From Mesorhizobium shangrilense (GTDB taxonomy: Bacteria; Pseudomonadota; Alphaproteobacteria; Rhizobiales; Rhizobiaceae), in contig NZ_JBEWSZ010000010.1 in assembly GCF_040537815.1 (NCBI RefSeq), forward strand, positions 1 to 64,000: 64,000 nt of DNA, read 5' to 3'. The position numbers and the translations under genes were made by a program. Below the pieces are notes generated by a model. The model had not been told where the DNA came from, ran no database searches, and was given only the letters and a program-made list of their open reading frames with translations. Shown here piece after piece: positions 63,720 through 64,000 of the stretch. Each line of letters starts with the position of its first letter. Positions within the stretch are counted from its first letter, which is position 1.

Positions 63720-64000
63720 ATCCAGCATAACGAAATGTTTATGTGTTTATGTGATTGCGCCGTGCACTTATCGGCGTGTTGCCAAAGTCGCTTTGATCGT
63801 TGTCGTGAGCTGTTGGCGCTGCAGCCACTCTCCAGTCCGCGCAAGCTGTGCGCTGAGCGGCCGGCAAATCTGCGAATCACATGATTCGCTCTTTGAACGA
63901 CTTGCGGCAAATGTCAGCGTCGTGATGATCAAGATCGCCTGGAACTGTTACCGGCATTTGCGTCAACGTTCCTGAGCCTCGACAACCAGAAACTCAGACG
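63720..64000. other. Right end of the window
   Basis: No recognised gene. The metE promoter should lie around 63690-63780. Confidence 0.35.

Noticed and set aside
1..64000. CRISPR arrays, tRNA or rRNA genes
   Set aside because: No regularly spaced short repeats and no tRNA- or rRNA-like segments were noticed on reading.

Overview
The window looks like part of an accessory (symbiosis) replicon or island of an alphaproteobacterial rhizobium. Three things point there: a complete uptake-hydrogenase cluster in the R. leguminosarum gene order (hupSLCDEFGHIJK-hypABFCDE), with sigma54 promoters and a truncated hoxA; a NopT-like type III effector behind a tts box; and NifA-type enhancers in front of peptidase genes. 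Genus is not fixed by the sequence. The cysteine-less MucR/Ros homologue and the many decayed insertion sequences fit Mesorhizobium or Rhizobium symbiotic DNA.

Layout. 1-10.2 kb: a crotonase tail running in frame into an FrhB-like iron-sulfur protein, decayed IS1182 and IS66 copies, a recombinase-in-trio (RIT) element inserted into the IS66 tnpB, a LysR gene whose 5' part is duplicated on both sides of an MFS transporter, and a decayed metE fragment. 10.5-20.5 kb: a compact biosynthetic locus with a small ORF, a SAM methyltransferase, a 2442-residue hybrid synthase (TE-A-T-KS-AT-KR-T) and a phosphopantetheinyl transferase. 20.5-23.1 kb: an XRE regulator and a proB pseudogene cut by an IS21 remnant. 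23.1-32.1 kb: OmpW, a prolyl oligopeptidase and a succinate-semialdehyde dehydrogenase, then a pair of M16 peptidases. The oligopeptidase and the M16 pair each have a -24/-12 promoter and TGT-N10-ACA sites. 32.2-39.4 kb: cold-shock protein, MucR-like regulator, di-haem cytochrome c peroxidase, a small membrane protein, an Abi-family gene with an amber stop and several IS remnants.

39.7-55.4 kb: the hup/hyp cluster. A sigma54 promoter precedes hupS and a consensus one lies in the hupF-hupG gap. hupSL encode the enzyme, hupC the cytochrome b anchor, hupD the protease, hupE a Ni permease, and the rest assemble the NiFe(CN)2CO centre. The 3' end is decaying: hypX is fragmented and hoxA is cut to about 45 codons. 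IS1595-family remnants lie on both sides. 55.4-64 kb: IS remnants, nopT with its tts box, a RES/Xre toxin-antitoxin pair with a palindromic operator, an RpiR/MurR-type regulator, and metE under a cobalamin riboswitch.

The unifying theme is symbiosis: hydrogen recycling and peptidases predicted to be switched on with nitrogen fixation, host manipulation by NopT, and an undescribed-looking NRPS-PKS product. Heavy IS traffic has inactivated many neighbours.
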